64,000 nucleotides of DNA from Erythrobacter sp. ANT-B3C2 (GCA_001683845.1 LXQI01000008.1:124001-188000), one strand, 5' to 3'. Counted from the stretch's first letter, positions 52,914-62,866 are shown. Notes: a model not told the origin generated them from the letters alone. Made by a program: numbers and translations.

Positions 52914-53819
52914 ATGGCCGAACCGATGACCCCGCCCGACAGCGAGCATCGCGGCCTCGTCGCGCATCTGCCGGGCCGCTTGCGCGATCACGCGCTGCTG
53001 GCGCGGTTCGACCGGCCGATCGGCTGGTGGCTGCTGTTCTGGCCCTGCGCCTGGGGCGTGTGGCTCACCGGCACCGGGGTGCAATGGCAATTGCTGGCGT
53101 GGCTGCTGCTGGGCGCGATCGCCATGCGCGGGGCGGGCTGCGTCTATAACGACATCGTCGATGCCGATCTCGATCGACAGGTGGCGCGCACCGCCCAGCG
53201 CCCGGTCGCGAGCCGGCGGGTGAGCGTCAAGGCCGCCTGGCTGTGGCTTCTGGCGCTGTGCCTCGCCGGCCTGCTGGTGGTGTTCCAGCTGCGCTGGCAG
53301 GCGCAGTTGGTTGCGCTGGGCAGCCTGTTGCTGGTCGCCGCCTATCCGTTCATGAAACGGCTCACGTGGTGGCCACAGGCTTGGCTCGGGCTGGTCTTCA
53401 CCTGGGGCGTGCTGGTGGGGTGGACGGCGCTGCGGCTCGACCGCCCGGAGGTAGTGGCGGCGCTCTACGCCGGCGCGGTGTGCTGGTGCATCGGCTACGA
53501 CACGATCTACGCGCTGCAAGACCGGGAGGACGATGCGCTCGCCGGGATCCGCTCCAGCGCGCTCAGGCTCGGCAGCCGGGTGCGCGGCGGCGTCGCGGCG
53601 TTCTACGCGGCGGCGGTGGCGCTGTGGGCATTGGCGTTCTGGCTGCTGCGAGGAGATGGGCTTGCACTGCTGGCGCTGCTGCCCGCCGCGGTTCACCTCG
53701 GCTGGCAGGTGGCGACGCTCGATTCGGCCGATCCGGCAAACCCGCTCTCCCGCTTCCGCTCGAACCGCACCACCGGGCTGCTGGTCGCCGCGGCGTGCTT
53801 CATCGTGGGGAACGCTTAA
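52914..53819 (+). CDS. ubiA: 4-hydroxybenzoate polyprenyltransferase UbiA
   Basis: A 301-residue integral membrane prenyltransferase of ubiquinone synthesis with about eight membrane helices. First Asp-rich motif NDIVDADLDRQVARTAQRP near 80 and second GYDTIYALQDREDD near 200. ATG 52914 is preceded by GGGGCAAGC. Divergent from rsmE. It sits between rsmE and the bamB unit where der is often found in relatives. Confidence 0.94.
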   Translation: MAEPMTPPDSEHRGLVAHLPGRLRDHALLARFDRPIGWWLLFWPCAWGVWLTGTGVQWQLLAWLLLGAIAMRGAGCVYNDIVDADLDRQVARTAQRPVASRRVSVKAAWLWLLALCLAGLLVVFQLRWQAQLVALGSLLLVAAYPFMKRLTWWPQAWLGLVFTWGVLVGWTALRLDRPEVVAALYAGAVCWCIGYDTIYALQDREDDALAGIRSSALRLGSRVRGGVAAFYAAAVALWALAFWLLRGDGLALLALLPAAVHLGWQVATLDSADPANPLSRFRSNRTTGLLVAAACFIVGNA

Positions 53820-53871
53820 GGCTGCGTCCGATGCCCGGCCGGGTGCTCGGCTTCGCCTCCTTTGGCCGGGC

Positions 53872-55212
53872 TCAGCGCCAGGCGGTGATCCGGCCTCCGT
53901 CATCCATGATATAGAGCGTGCCGTTGGCCACCAGCGGCGGCAGCGAGACAGGGTCGTCCAACCGCGTGAAATCCGCCGCCTCGCCCGTACCCACGTCGAC
54001 CGAGCGCACCTCGCCCCGCGAACTGGCGATCCACAGCCGATTGTTCGCAAGCACCGGGCCGGTCCAGAAGACCGGCCCCTCGCGCTTTTCGGGATTGCGC
54101 CAGCGCTCCAATTGCGTGATCCATTTGACCCGTCCGGTGGAGCGGGCGATCGCCAGCAGCCGCGAATCGTCGGTGAGGGTGAAGATCCACTCGCCGGCGA
54201 TGGCGGGGGTGGAGATGCCGGCAAGGCTCAGCTCCCAGATCCGCTGCCCGGTGACCAGCTCGTACGCCGCCATCCGCCCGCCCTGGCCGAGCACGTAAAC
54301 ACGGCCCTGGTCGATGATCGGATCCGCATCGACATCGGTCAGCGTGCCGACCTGGGTGGAGATGTTGGTGAGCGCCAGCGCATCGGACCACAGATTGCGC
54401 CCGTTCTCGTAGCGATAGGCGACCACCTCGCCCGAGGAATAGCCGGCGATCACAGTACCTTGCGCAGCCGCTGGGGCCGCAACGCCGAACACGCCGGACT
54501 GGCCGCTCGCCGCCGCATCTTGCCACACCGGCGAGCCATCGGCCATGTTCAGCGCGTGGATCTGGTTGTCCTGCGTCATCACATAGACCGAGTTGAACGC
54601 CACCGTGGGCGAGCCACGCAGCGGCCCGGCCGGGCGCACGCGCCAGAACTCTCCGCCGGTCTGCGCATCGAGCGCGACCACGTCGCCCGCACCGCTGGTG
54701 GCGTAGACCCGGCCATCAAAATAGGTCGCGCCGCCGCCGAAAAGCACGTCCCCAAAACCGCGCCCCACCTCGAGCGGGTGCGACCAGCGCCGCGTGCCGG
54801 TGTCGGCGTCGAACGCATGAACCACACCCGATGTATCGACCGCGAACAGCATCCCTCCGCCCGTAACCGGCGCGGCGGCGAGCCGGCGCCGCCGGTCGGA
54901 GCCGACAACGCTGGCGGTCCAGGCCTGCGTCGGAACGGGGGCGAGCGTGAGATGCCCCGGTGACTTGGCAGCATTGCCGCCTGCTTGCGGCCATTCGGCA
55001 TTGGTCTGCGCCGGCGGCAGCACCACCGAGACGCTGGCGAGCGCCGGATCGGCCTCGACCGCGTTGATGATCCGCGAGAGGATCGGCGTGCGGTTGCCCA
55101 CGGTGGGCGTCGCATCTTTGTCCCCCCCGCCGAACAGGCTACAGGCACCCAGCATCGCCAAAAGCGGGAGCGCGAGGAGAACGCGGAAACGGCGGTGGAG
55201 GGAATTCGTCAT
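53872..55212 (-). CDS. bamB: Outer membrane assembly lipoprotein BamB
   Basis: 446 residues. Signal peptide and lipobox LGAC near residue 24. Eight-bladed PQQ-type beta propeller with repeats such as SGVVHAFDADTGTRRW, GDVVALDAQTGGEFWR, GRMAAYELVTGQRIWE and STGRVKWI. It helps BamA insert beta-barrel proteins. The TPR partner lies 12 bases upstream. Der GTPase, a frequent neighbour, is not downstream. Confidence 0.93.
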   Translation of the reverse strand: MTNSLHRRFRVLLALPLLAMLGACSLFGGGDKDATPTVGNRTPILSRIINAVEADPALASVSVVLPPAQTNAEWPQAGGNAAKSPGHLTLAPVPTQAWTASVVGSDRRRRLAAAPVTGGGMLFAVDTSGVVHAFDADTGTRRWSHPLEVGRGFGDVLFGGGATYFDGRVYATSGAGDVVALDAQTGGEFWRVRPAGPLRGSPTVAFNSVYVMTQDNQIHALNMADGSPVWQDAAASGQSGVFGVAAPAAAQGTVIAGYSSGEVVAYRYENGRNLWSDALALTNISTQVGTLTDVDADPIIDQGRVYVLGQGGRMAAYELVTGQRIWELSLAGISTPAIAGEWIFTLTDDSRLLAIARSTGRVKWITQLERWRNPEKREGPVFWTGPVLANNRLWIASSRGEVRSVDVGTGEAADFTRLDDPVSLPPLVANGTLYIMDDGGRITAWR

Positions 55213-55224
55213 CGAATCTCTTGT

Positions 55225-56004
55225 CTATTGGGGTGCTGCGGCGGACCCGCCGCCTGTGCGCATCGCGGCGAGTGTTTCATCCACATCGCCCACCGCATCC
55301 ACGCCGAGCAGCCCGGCCAGCTGGCGGGTGCGCGAGCGCAAGGTCTGTGGCACGTTCTCGTCTTGCGCGATGGCTGCCAGCAACGGTCCGGCAAGGTCTG
55401 CCCGGCCCTGCTTGAGATAGGCCATCGCCACCAGCTCGCCGGCGCTGCCGAACCATGGATTGCCGGGCACCGCCAGCGGGCGCAATCGCTCGATGATGAC
55501 GGTGGGCTCCACATCCTCGAATTGCGCGGCCGAAAGGCGCACTGCGGCAAGGTCGCGGAAGGGCTGCGGCGCGGCTTCGTTGTCCGCGACCGCCTGGAAA
55601 ATCTGCATCGCCTCGGGCCGGCGATTGTCGCGCAGCGCGATTCCCGCCCGGGCCAGGCTGGCGGCGATGGCGGCAGCATCGTCCTTGCCGGTGGCGAGCG
55701 GTGCGAGCTGCTCATCGGCCTGCGGCAGCGCGCCCGATTCCAGTTCGTCGAAGGCGGTGACCAGCTGTTCGGAGCGGGTCTCGCGCTCGGCTTCCTGCCG
55801 GTCGCGCCAGAACAGCCATGCGCCCAGCGCCAGCAGGAGCGCCAGCAGCGCCCCGCCCACGATCAGGCCATATTGCCGGGCCGCGCCTTCCAGCTGGTCG
55901 CGGCGCACCGCCTCGTCCACCTCACGCATCAGCACGTCCTGCTCGGCCGACTTGCGCACGGCGAGCTTGTCGGCACGGGTCTGGGGATCGGACGTGGAGG
56001 CCAA
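55225..56004 (-). CDS. Membrane TPR protein, YfgM-like
   Basis: About 259 residues. A cytoplasmic N-terminal acidic helix (RREVDEAVRRDQLEGAARQ-like region), one membrane helix (GLIVGGALLALLLALGAWLFW near 50) and a periplasmic TPR-like helical part (ADEQLAPLATGKDDAAAIAAS; AYLKQGRADLAGPLL). Gene order with bamB identifies the YfgM/YfgL-type chaperone partner of the translocon. The TTG at 56004 gives a plausible start; the longer frame upstream to 56175 lacks homology. Confidence 0.8.
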   Translation of the reverse strand: MASTSDPQTRADKLAVRKSAEQDVLMREVDEAVRRDQLEGAARQYGLIVGGALLALLLALGAWLFWRDRQEAERETRSEQLVTAFDELESGALPQADEQLAPLATGKDDAAAIAASLARAGIALRDNRRPEAMQIFQAVADNEAAPQPFRDLAAVRLSAAQFEDVEPTVIIERLRPLAVPGNPWFGSAGELVAMAYLKQGRADLAGPLLAAIAQDENVPQTLRSRTRQLAGLLGVDAVGDVDETLAAMRTGGGSAAAPQ

Positions 56005-56147
56005 GGGGCGGTCTACCTGGAGAAACGGGGATCGTGAGGCCAGCGGCCCCGGATCACTGCGGGCTGTTATGCGGATGAGGACGCGGTTGCAATTGTCGAA
56101 GCACTTCTTTGCACAAACGGGTGAATGTTCGATGAAGAAGGCGCCGC

Positions 56148-57248
56148 CTAGGCGGGCGCCAACAGGCCGCGCCACAGCGCCAGGTGGCGCTCGACCATGC
56201 GCCGCTTGTCGAACTCGGCGCGGGCGCGGGCGCGGTTGGCCTCACCGATGCGGTGGCGCATGGCCCGGTCCGCGGCGAGCTGGCGCAGGGGCCCGGCGAG
56301 CGCGACCCCATCGCCGGAGTCGACGAGGAACGGCGCGTTCTCACTGGCGACCAGTTCGTCGATTCCCTCAATGCGCGGAGCGACCACCGCCAGCCCGGCG
56401 GCCATCGCCTCCTTCACCAGCTCGGGCGAGGTGGCGCCGAACAGGTCGAACAAGCCGATCAGGCGCTCGAGGGCAGGCGGCAGCGCTACCGAGTGGACAC
56501 GATCCTCGACCCCGCTCGCCTCGGCCTGCGCGAGGATCGCCTCGCGGGGCAGCGCATCGCCGGCGACCACCAGCTGCCACTCCGGCGGCAGCTGGCGCAG
56601 CGCCTCCATCAGCGGGCGCAGGGTGGCGGCATCTGGCGGGGCGAACGTGCCCAGCCACCACTCGCCACGTCGCTTGATCAGGCCGGGCACCCCATCAGGC
56701 CGGAGGGTGGTGGCAAAGGCGGCGGTGTCGATCCCCTCCGGGATCAGCCGAACACGCGTGCGCGGCTGCTGCCAGGCTCCGAGCGCGAGCCGCTCCAGCG
56801 CGCGGCTAGGCACCACCAGCGCCGCGCTGCGCCCCAGTGCGATGCGGCGCATCATGGTGGAGCGGCTGTCCGCCCCCTCGCCCTCGTGATGGACCAGCGG
56901 CGGCAGATTGTAGGCATCGGCAAACAGCGTGTGGGCCAGCGTCGCGTCGAGCGCACCGGCGCCCCAGGTGCAGATCAGCCGGTGCCCTGCCATCGCGGCA
57001 GCAAGGCGCTTGAGGCGGCCCGGCCAGGGCTTTCCGGCGAGCGAGGGAAAGGCTGGCCAGCTGATCGCCACGCTGCGGTGCAGCCGCTCGGCTCCGGCGA
57101 GACGCCCGCCACCCTCCACCGCGATGGCGTGAGTGGCTTCGGCTCCCAGCGCCGAAATCAGCCGAATGCACCGCGCTTGCAAGGCACCCGCATCGCCGGT
57201 GGAATGGAGGTGCAGAATGCTCGCAGCGGGGGCTTTCCGCCCGCTCAT
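56148..57248 (-). CDS. Glycosyltransferase family 4 protein
   Basis: 366 residues of GT-B fold. Rossmann N-domain (ILHLHSTGDAGALQARCIRLIS) with NLPPLVHHEGEGADS near 120, nucleotide-binding C-domain with RVRLIPEGIDTAAFA near 170, GLIKRRGEWWLGTFAPPD, and FGATSPELVKEAMAAGLAVVAPRIEGIDELV near 280-310, the conserved E-x7-E of GT4. Sugar and acceptor are not known. ATG 57248 overlaps the alpha/beta hydrolase stop as ATGA, so the two are coupled. Confidence 0.88.
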   Translation of the reverse strand: MSGRKAPAASILHLHSTGDAGALQARCIRLISALGAEATHAIAVEGGGRLAGAERLHRSVAISWPAFPSLAGKPWPGRLKRLAAAMAGHRLICTWGAGALDATLAHTLFADAYNLPPLVHHEGEGADSRSTMMRRIALGRSAALVVPSRALERLALGAWQQPRTRVRLIPEGIDTAAFATTLRPDGVPGLIKRRGEWWLGTFAPPDAATLRPLMEALRQLPPEWQLVVAGDALPREAILAQAEASGVEDRVHSVALPPALERLIGLFDLFGATSPELVKEAMAAGLAVVAPRIEGIDELVASENAPFLVDSGDGVALAGPLRQLAADRAMRHRIGEANRARARAEFDKRRMVERHLALWRGLLAPA

Positions 57249-58108
57249 GCGACTTGCTCCAGCAGCGCGCGGATCGCCGCCTGCGCCTGCGGCTCGCCCA
57301 GCGTGGGGGCGTGGCCGGTGCGCGGGATGGCGGCGGTGGCGAGACCGGGCAGCTCGGCCTCCATCCGCGCGAGGGTGTCGGCCGAGAGAATGTCCGAGAG
57401 TTCGCCGCGCAGCGCCAGCACCGGCCGCCCGGCCAGTGCGCGAAAGGCGGGCCATAGATCGGCGGGATTGGCGCCGTTCGGCGTATCGAACGGATCGGCG
57501 ATCTTCATGTCGTAATCGAAGGCGATCCGCCCGCCCGCGCCCACGCACATCAGCCGCTTGGCGTGGCCCAGCCAGTCTGAGAGCGCGTAATCGGGGTGCG
57601 CCTCGCCCACTTGCTCCTTCAGCGTACGGGCGGCGTGCATCCAGGTGGGGAAGCTGCGGCCCTGGCCGACGGTCTCGCGGATCCGTGCGAGGCCGGGTGC
57701 CTCGATCTGCGGGCCGATATCGTTCAGCACCGCGCCCGCCAGCCGCTCGGGCGTGCCAAGCGCGAGCAGCATGGTGACGATCCCGCCCAGCGAGGTGCCG
57801 ATCCCCACCACCCGCTCGATCCCCGCCGAATCGAGCAGGGCGAGCATGTCGTCGGCATATTGCGCCGGGGTGTAGCTGGCCGAATCACGCGCATAATCGC
57901 TCTGGCCGCGGCCGCGCAGGTCCACCGCGAGGATGCGCCACTCGCCTCCAAACGCCTCGGCGATGGGTTCGAAATCGCGGGCGTTGCGGGTGAGACCGGG
58001 GATGCACAGCAGCGGTGGGCGATCGGTTGGGCCGTCGTAATCGCGATAGCGCAGAACCAGCCCGTCGGCGCTGGTCCATTCCTTCTCGCTGAAGGCGGCC
58101 TCGGCCAT
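57245..58108 (-). CDS. Alpha/beta hydrolase
   Basis: 287 residues. Strand-turn-helix RPPLLCIPGLTRNARDFEPIA near 30-50, DLRGRGQSDYARDS near 65, nucleophile Ser in GIGTSLGGIV near 105, catalytic His in PRTGHAPTLGEPQA near the end, with the acidic residue probably in RGELSDILS. Substrate unknown. ATG 58108 begins MAEAAFSEKEW; the longer frame would cross the selO promoter region. It heads a coupled pair with the glycosyltransferase. Confidence 0.88.
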   Translation of the reverse strand: MAEAAFSEKEWTSADGLVLRYRDYDGPTDRPPLLCIPGLTRNARDFEPIAEAFGGEWRILAVDLRGRGQSDYARDSASYTPAQYADDMLALLDSAGIERVVGIGTSLGGIVTMLLALGTPERLAGAVLNDIGPQIEAPGLARIRETVGQGRSFPTWMHAARTLKEQVGEAHPDYALSDWLGHAKRLMCVGAGGRIAFDYDMKIADPFDTPNGANPADLWPAFRALAGRPVLALRGELSDILSADTLARMEAELPGLATAAIPRTGHAPTLGEPQAQAAIRALLEQVA

Positions 58109-58166
58109 ATGCTGTGTTCCTAGCCCTGCGGTTGCGCACCCGCCGGCGCGGGGCCACTTAGCGAGG

Positions 58167-59564
58167 ATGCGAGCCCTACCGCAAGCCACGCCCTATCGGC
58201 CCGATCCGCAGATCAATCCGCTGGCTGGCTGGCTGGGAGATGCGGTGGAGCCGGCCGCCTTTCCCATGGCGCAGCTTCGCTTCCGCAACCGCCGGTGGGA
58301 CCGCGCGGTGGGGCTGGCCGAACTGACCGACGAGGACTGGCTGCGCCACTTCGCCTGGTTCGAGCCGCTGACCGGCAATCTGGAGCAGCCGCTCGCGCTG
58401 CGCTATCACGGGCACCAGTTCCAGGTGTACAACCCGGAGATCGGCGACGGGCGCGGCTTCTTGTCCGCCCAGCTGCGCGACAATATCGGCCGCCTGCTCG
58501 ATTGCGGCACCAAGGGCAGCGGCACCACGCCGCACAGCCGGGCGGGCGATGGGCGGCTGACGCTGAAGGGCGCGATGCGCGAGATCCTCGCGACCGAGAT
58601 GCTCGAGGCGCTGGGCGCCAATACCTCGAAGACCTTCAGCGTGGTCGAAACCGGCGAGGCGCTGTGGCGGGGAGACGAGCCCTCCCCCACGCGCTCGGCG
58701 GTGATGGTGCGGCTGAGCCATTCGCACATCCGCATCGGCAGCTTCCAGCGGCTGGCGGTGCTGGAGGAGGATGCGCACCTCGCCGCGCTGGTCGATTATT
58801 GTCTGGCGCAGTTCCCCGGCCCGCCGCCCCCCGATGATGCTGCGGGGAGAGATGAGCCGGCGGTGGCGCTGCTGCATCAGGCGGTGGAGCGGCTGGCGGA
58901 CTTGGCCGCGAGCTACATGGTGGCGGGTTTCGTCCACGGCGTGCTCAACACCGACAACATGAACATCACCGGCGAGAGCTTCGACTATGGCCCGTGGCGC
59001 TGGCTGCCCGCGTGGGAGCCGGGCTTCACCGCCGCCTATTTCGACCATGCTGGCCTTTACGCCTTCGGCCGCCAGCCCGAGGCGATTCGCTGGAACGTGA
59101 CGCAGCTGGCGATTGCGCTACGGCGGCTGGCCGATGCGCCGCCGCTGGTGGCCGCGATCGAGCGCTATCCCGCGCTGTATCATGCGGCCCTCGCGCGCCG
59201 GTTCTGCTGGCGGCTGGGCGTCGCTTCGCAGGGCGAGGAGCGCGACATGGCGCTGGTGGGCGCGGGCGAGCAGGCGATGCGCGAGCGCGCCATCGGGCCC
59301 GACGCGTTCTTCTTCGTCCATCGCGGCGGGCGCGCGGCCGTAGGCGCCTTGGCCGAGGCGTTGGAGGGCTATGCGCCGCTGCCGTCGGACGATCCCTACT
59401 GGCAAGGCGACGCTCCCGAAGCGATGCTGATCGAGGAGGTGGAGACGCTCTGGGAAGCGATCGACCAGCGTGACGATTGGCAGCCGCTCACCGACAAGAT
59501 CGCCGCGATCCGCGCCATGGGCGATGCGCTGGGCGAGCCGCCTGTGCCCGCAGGCCACACCTAA
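58167..59564 (+). CDS. selO: Protein adenylyltransferase SelO (YdiU)
   Basis: 465 residues, near the 478 of E. coli SelO. YNPEIGDGRGFLSAQLRDN near 90, KGSGTTPHSRAGDGRLTLKGAMREIL near 115-140, VRLSHSHIRIGSFQRLA near 175, the active site HGVLNTDNMNITGESFDYGPW near 255-275. It transfers AMP to Ser/Thr/Tyr of proteins such as the redox regulators GrxC and SucA, though kinase-like. The terminus ends PAGHT without the usual C-terminal selenocysteine/Cys motif, normal for bacterial forms. Confidence 0.93.
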   Translation: MRALPQATPYRPDPQINPLAGWLGDAVEPAAFPMAQLRFRNRRWDRAVGLAELTDEDWLRHFAWFEPLTGNLEQPLALRYHGHQFQVYNPEIGDGRGFLSAQLRDNIGRLLDCGTKGSGTTPHSRAGDGRLTLKGAMREILATEMLEALGANTSKTFSVVETGEALWRGDEPSPTRSAVMVRLSHSHIRIGSFQRLAVLEEDAHLAALVDYCLAQFPGPPPPDDAAGRDEPAVALLHQAVERLADLAASYMVAGFVHGVLNTDNMNITGESFDYGPWRWLPAWEPGFTAAYFDHAGLYAFGRQPEAIRWNVTQLAIALRRLADAPPLVAAIERYPALYHAALARRFCWRLGVASQGEERDMALVGAGEQAMRERAIGPDAFFFVHRGGRAAVGALAEALEGYAPLPSDDPYWQGDAPEAMLIEEVETLWEAIDQRDDWQPLTDKIAAIRAMGDALGEPPVPAGHT

Positions 59565-59665
59565 GCGCCGCGTGGCACCTATTTGACGCCACCGGGCACC
59601 GCGCTAGAGCAGGCACCGGCGAACTCCGGCTCTGCGACCGGAGCGCCCCAGAGGAAGCCAGACCC

Positions 59666-61093
59666 TTGTCCGCCCAATTGCTCCAATCCGAACTCATCTC
59701 CTTCGAACCGGCCACGGGCGCCGAGCTGTGGCGCGCGCCGGTCGGCGATGTCGACGCGGCGGTGGCGCGCGCTCGCGCCGCCTGGCCGCAATGGGCCGCC
59801 CGCCCGTTCGCCAGCCGGGTGGAGCTGGTCCGCCGCTTCGTCAACGAGGTGCGCCGCGAGGCCGAGCCCTTCGCCGAGCTGATCGCGCGCGAAACCGGCA
59901 AGCCCCTGTGGGAGGCGCGCACCGAGGTGGAGGCGGTGATGGCCAAGGTGGAGATCTCGGTCCGCGCCTATCAGGAACGCACTGGCCAGCAGCGGCTGGA
60001 AGGCGGGCTGCAGGGCTCGGCGGCGGTGCGCCACAAGCCGCACGGGGTGATGGCCGTGCTGGGGCCGTACAATTTCCCCGCGCACCTGCCCAACGGCCAC
60101 ATTGTGCCCGCGCTGATCGCGGGCAATGCGGTGATCCTCAAGCCCAGCGAGAAGACGCCGGCGGTGGGCGAGATGCTGCTGCGCTGCTTCCACGGCGCCG
60201 GCCTGCCGGAAGACGTGGCGCAGCTGCTGGTGGGCGGGCCGGACGAGGGCCGCGCGCTGGTGGCGCACGAGGGGGTGGACGGCGTGCTGTTCACCGGCTC
60301 CTCGCGCACCGGCATTGCCATCAACCGCGCGCTGGCCGATCAGCCGGGCAAGATCGTGGCGCTGGAGATGGGTGGCAACAACCCCATCGTGCTGTGGGAC
60401 ACGCCGCTGATCTCCGATGCGGCCACGCTGGTGGTGCAATCCGCCTTCACCACCGCCGGCCAGCGCTGCACCGCGGCGCGGCGGCTGATCGTCAAGGCCT
60501 CGATGTACGACGAGGCGGTGGCGGCGGTGAGCGCGCTGACCGAGCGGATCATCGTGGGCGCGCCGTTCGACGATCCGCCGCCGTTCATCGGCCCGGTGAT
60601 CGACAACGAGGCGGCCGACCAGCTGACCGAGGCCCTGGTCGAACTGCTCAGCCATGGCGGCCGGTCCATCGTGCCGATGCGCCGGCCGCGGGGCGAGCTG
60701 CCGTTTCTCACCCCTGGCCTGATCGACACCACCGACATGGCCGAACGCCCGGACGAAGAACTGTTCGGGCCGCTGCTGCAAATTGTGAATGTGCACGATT
60801 TCGACGAGGCGATCGCCGAGGCCAATGCCACCCGCTTCGGCCTGTCCGCCGCGCTGATCGGCGGGAGCCCACAGCAATACAACCGCTTCTGGGGCAATGT
60901 GCGCGCCGGCATCGTCAACTGGAACCGGCCGACCAGCGGCGCCTCCTCCTCCGCGCCGTTCGGCGGGGTGGGGCTTTCGGGCAACCACCGCCCGGCCGCG
61001 TTCTATGCGGCGGATTATTGCGCCTATCCGGTCGCCAGCACCGAAGTGCAACAACCGCGCGCGAGCGTGGGGGTGGGCTTTCGCGATCAGTAG
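59666..61093 (+). CDS. astD: Succinylglutamic semialdehyde dehydrogenase
   Basis: 475 residues of the aldehyde dehydrogenase superfamily. NAD fold with GPYNFPAHLPNGHIVPALIAGN near 125, catalytic Glu in VALEMGGNNPI near 230, catalytic Cys in TTAGQRCTAARR near 267. RPDEELFGPLLQIV near the end and the LEGGLQGSAAVRHKPHGV segment identify AstD, last-but-one step of the arginine succinyltransferase pathway. The TTG at 59666 has GAGGAAG upstream. astA, astB, astC and astE are not in the window. Confidence 0.88.
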   Translation: MSAQLLQSELISFEPATGAELWRAPVGDVDAAVARARAAWPQWAARPFASRVELVRRFVNEVRREAEPFAELIARETGKPLWEARTEVEAVMAKVEISVRAYQERTGQQRLEGGLQGSAAVRHKPHGVMAVLGPYNFPAHLPNGHIVPALIAGNAVILKPSEKTPAVGEMLLRCFHGAGLPEDVAQLLVGGPDEGRALVAHEGVDGVLFTGSSRTGIAINRALADQPGKIVALEMGGNNPIVLWDTPLISDAATLVVQSAFTTAGQRCTAARRLIVKASMYDEAVAAVSALTERIIVGAPFDDPPPFIGPVIDNEAADQLTEALVELLSHGGRSIVPMRRPRGELPFLTPGLIDTTDMAERPDEELFGPLLQIVNVHDFDEAIAEANATRFGLSAALIGGSPQQYNRFWGNVRAGIVNWNRPTSGASSSAPFGGVGLSGNHRPAAFYAADYCAYPVASTEVQQPRASVGVGFRDQ

Positions 61094-61130
61094 TTAGGGG
61101 CAGGCCCGGAACGCGCCCTTCACATGACGA

Positions 61131-61161
61131 GGCGCCCGTACGGAAGTGCCGTACGGGCGCC
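61131..61161 (+). terminator. Hairpin between astD and the glycine-zipper gene
   Basis: A perfect 13-bp inverted repeat, GGCGCCCGTACGG (61131-61143) and CCGTACGGGCGCC (61149-61161), with a 5-base loop. It sits between two convergent genes 38 bases past the astD stop. No T tract follows on either strand, so it may act with Rho or as a bidirectional barrier. Confidence 0.6.
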
Positions 61162-61248
61162 CCACACGGCCCCTCATGGTTCAGGATTTAGCGGCCGCGT
61201 GGCGGCGGCGGCCCAACAGGGAAGGCCGCCACCGTTTCCACTGGCCGA

Positions 61249-61710
61249 TCAGCGGCAGGTGCTACCCTGCGCGACCCGCTTGCCCAGCAGTGCACCGGCA
61301 GCAGCGCCGAGCACCGTGCCCATGGCGCGATCACCGCGGCCGTCGAGTTCGCGGCCAATCAGTGCGCCGGCCGCGCCGCCGATGAGAAGGCCGGTGGTGC
61401 CGTCCTTCTTGCGGCAATAGGTGCGGCCATCGTTGCCGCGCCACACGCTGGTGTTGCGGCTGATCGGCTCGTAATGGCCGCCGTAGCGATCATCGCGGCG
61501 GTCGTAGCGGCCCCCCCGGCGATCGTCGCGACGGTCATAACGATCGTAGCGGTCATAGCGGTCGTGATCGCGATATTGCTGCCAGGTCTGCTCCACCGGA
61601 GCCGCGGCCGTCCCGCCGACCCGCAGGTCGAGGGCGCTGGCGGGCGCAGCGGTGAGGACCAGGCCCGAAGCCGCGAGGGCGAAGGCTGCGTTCTTGACTG
61701 TGTTCAGCAT
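61249..61710 (-). CDS. Glycine-zipper surface/periplasmic protein
   Basis: 153 residues with signal peptide (FALAASGLVLTAAPASA). An Asp/Arg/Tyr-rich low-complexity middle (DRYDRYDRYDRRDDRRGG) is followed by YCRKKDGTTG and a glycine-zipper segment LLIGGAAGALIGRELDGRGDRAMGTVLGAAAGALLGKRV. The zipper helices insert in or associate with the outer membrane (17-kDa antigen/OmpA-like family). Function unknown. Its DRY repeats are short and imperfect. Confidence 0.85.
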   Translation of the reverse strand: MLNTVKNAAFALAASGLVLTAAPASALDLRVGGTAAAPVEQTWQQYRDHDRYDRYDRYDRRDDRRGGRYDRRDDRYGGHYEPISRNTSVWRGNDGRTYCRKKDGTTGLLIGGAAGALIGRELDGRGDRAMGTVLGAAAGALLGKRVAQGSTCR

Positions 61711-61810
61711 TGCAATTCTCCCATCGAGAAGTGTTTGTCGGCTCGATGGGTTCAGGTTTAACCCCCCTTTCCTGAACGCTCAGCAACTCCGCTGTCAGAA
61801 AAGCATTTTT

Positions 61811-62866
61811 TTAACCACGCGGTGAAATTAGACGCCAGGGCAGGGTTTGGCCGGCGTGGAAAGGGACGATTGGGGTACCCTCGGCGTCGATTTGCGGCGG
61901 CACTTCTGTGGGCGCGCGGTCCAGCGTTACCGTCGATTGGTTCACCGGCAGGCGGTAGAAGCGCGGGCCGTTGACGCTGGCAAAGGCTTCGAGCCGGTCG
62001 AGCGCGCCCTCCTCGTCGAACACCATCGCATAGCTTTCGAGTGCGTGGGGCGCGTTGAAGATGCCCGCGCAGCCGCAGCCGCTCTCCTTCGACTCGCGCG
62101 AATGCGGCGCGCTGTCCGTGCCGAGGAAGAATTTGGGCGAGCCCGAGACCGCCGCGCGGCGCAGCGCCAGCCGGTGTGATTCGCGCTTGGCGACCGGCAG
62201 GCAATAGGCGTGCGGGCGGATGCCGCCGACCAGCATGGCGTTGCGATTGAGGTGGAGGTGCTGCGGGGTGATCGTGGCGGCGACGTTGCCCGGCGCGGCG
62301 GAGACGAAATCGACCGCCTCGCTGGTGGTAGCGTGCTCGAACACCACGCGCAGTTCGGGCAGATCGCGCAGCAGCGGGCTGAGCACGCGCTCGATGAACA
62401 GCGCCTCGCGGTCGAAGATGTCGACCTTGGGGTCGGTCACCTCGCCGTGGACGCACAACGGCAGGCCGATTGCCTGCATCCGTTCGAGCGCCGGGCGGAT
62501 CGCAGCGATGCTCGTGACCCCGCTGGCCGAATTGGTGGTGGCGCCGGCGGGGTAGAGCTTGGCGGCGGTGAATACGCCTTCGGCCGCGCCGCGCGCGAGA
62601 TCGTCCGCGTCAGTGCGGTCGGTCAGGTAGCAGGTCATCAGCGGGGTGAAGCTGCTGCCGGGCGGGAGCGCCGCGATGATCCGCTCGCGATAGGCCGCGG
62701 CGAGCGCTGTGGTGGTCACCGGCGGCGCGAGGTTGGGCATGACGATCGCGCGGGCGAAGGTTTCGGCGGTGTAGCGGGCGACACCGCGCAGCATCGCGCC
62801 ATCGCGCAGATGCACGTGCCAATCGTCGGGGCGGCGGATGGTCAGCTGGTTCATGCGCGCGGCCAT
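61811..62866 (-). CDS. pyrC: Dihydroorotase PyrC (type II)
   Basis: About 351 residues (347 if the ATG at 62854 is used). Zinc ligands: HVHLRDG near residue 18, the carbamylated Lys in [14 protein letters not shown] near 101, HGEVTD near 140, [10 protein letters not shown] near 176 and [13 protein letters not shown] near 250. It cyclises carbamoyl aspartate in pyrimidine synthesis. It lies 39 bases downstream of the EamA gene on the same strand. Confidence 0.95.
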   Translation of the reverse strand: MAARMNQLTIRRPDDWHVHLRDGAMLRGVARYTAETFARAIVMPNLAPPVTTTALAAAYRERIIAALPPGSSFTPLMTCYLTDRTDADDLARGAAEGVFTAAKLYPAGATTNSASGVTSIAAIRPALERMQAIGLPLCVHGEVTDPKVDIFDREALFIERVLSPLLRDLPELRVVFEHATTSEAVDFVSAAPGNVAATITPQHLHLNRNAMLVGGIRPHAYCLPVAKRESHRLALRRAAVSGSPKFFLGTDSAPHSRESKESGCGCAGIFNAPHALESYAMVFDEEGALDRLEAFASVNGPRFYRLPVNQSTVTLDRAPTEVPPQIDAEGTPIVPFHAGQTLPWRLISPRG

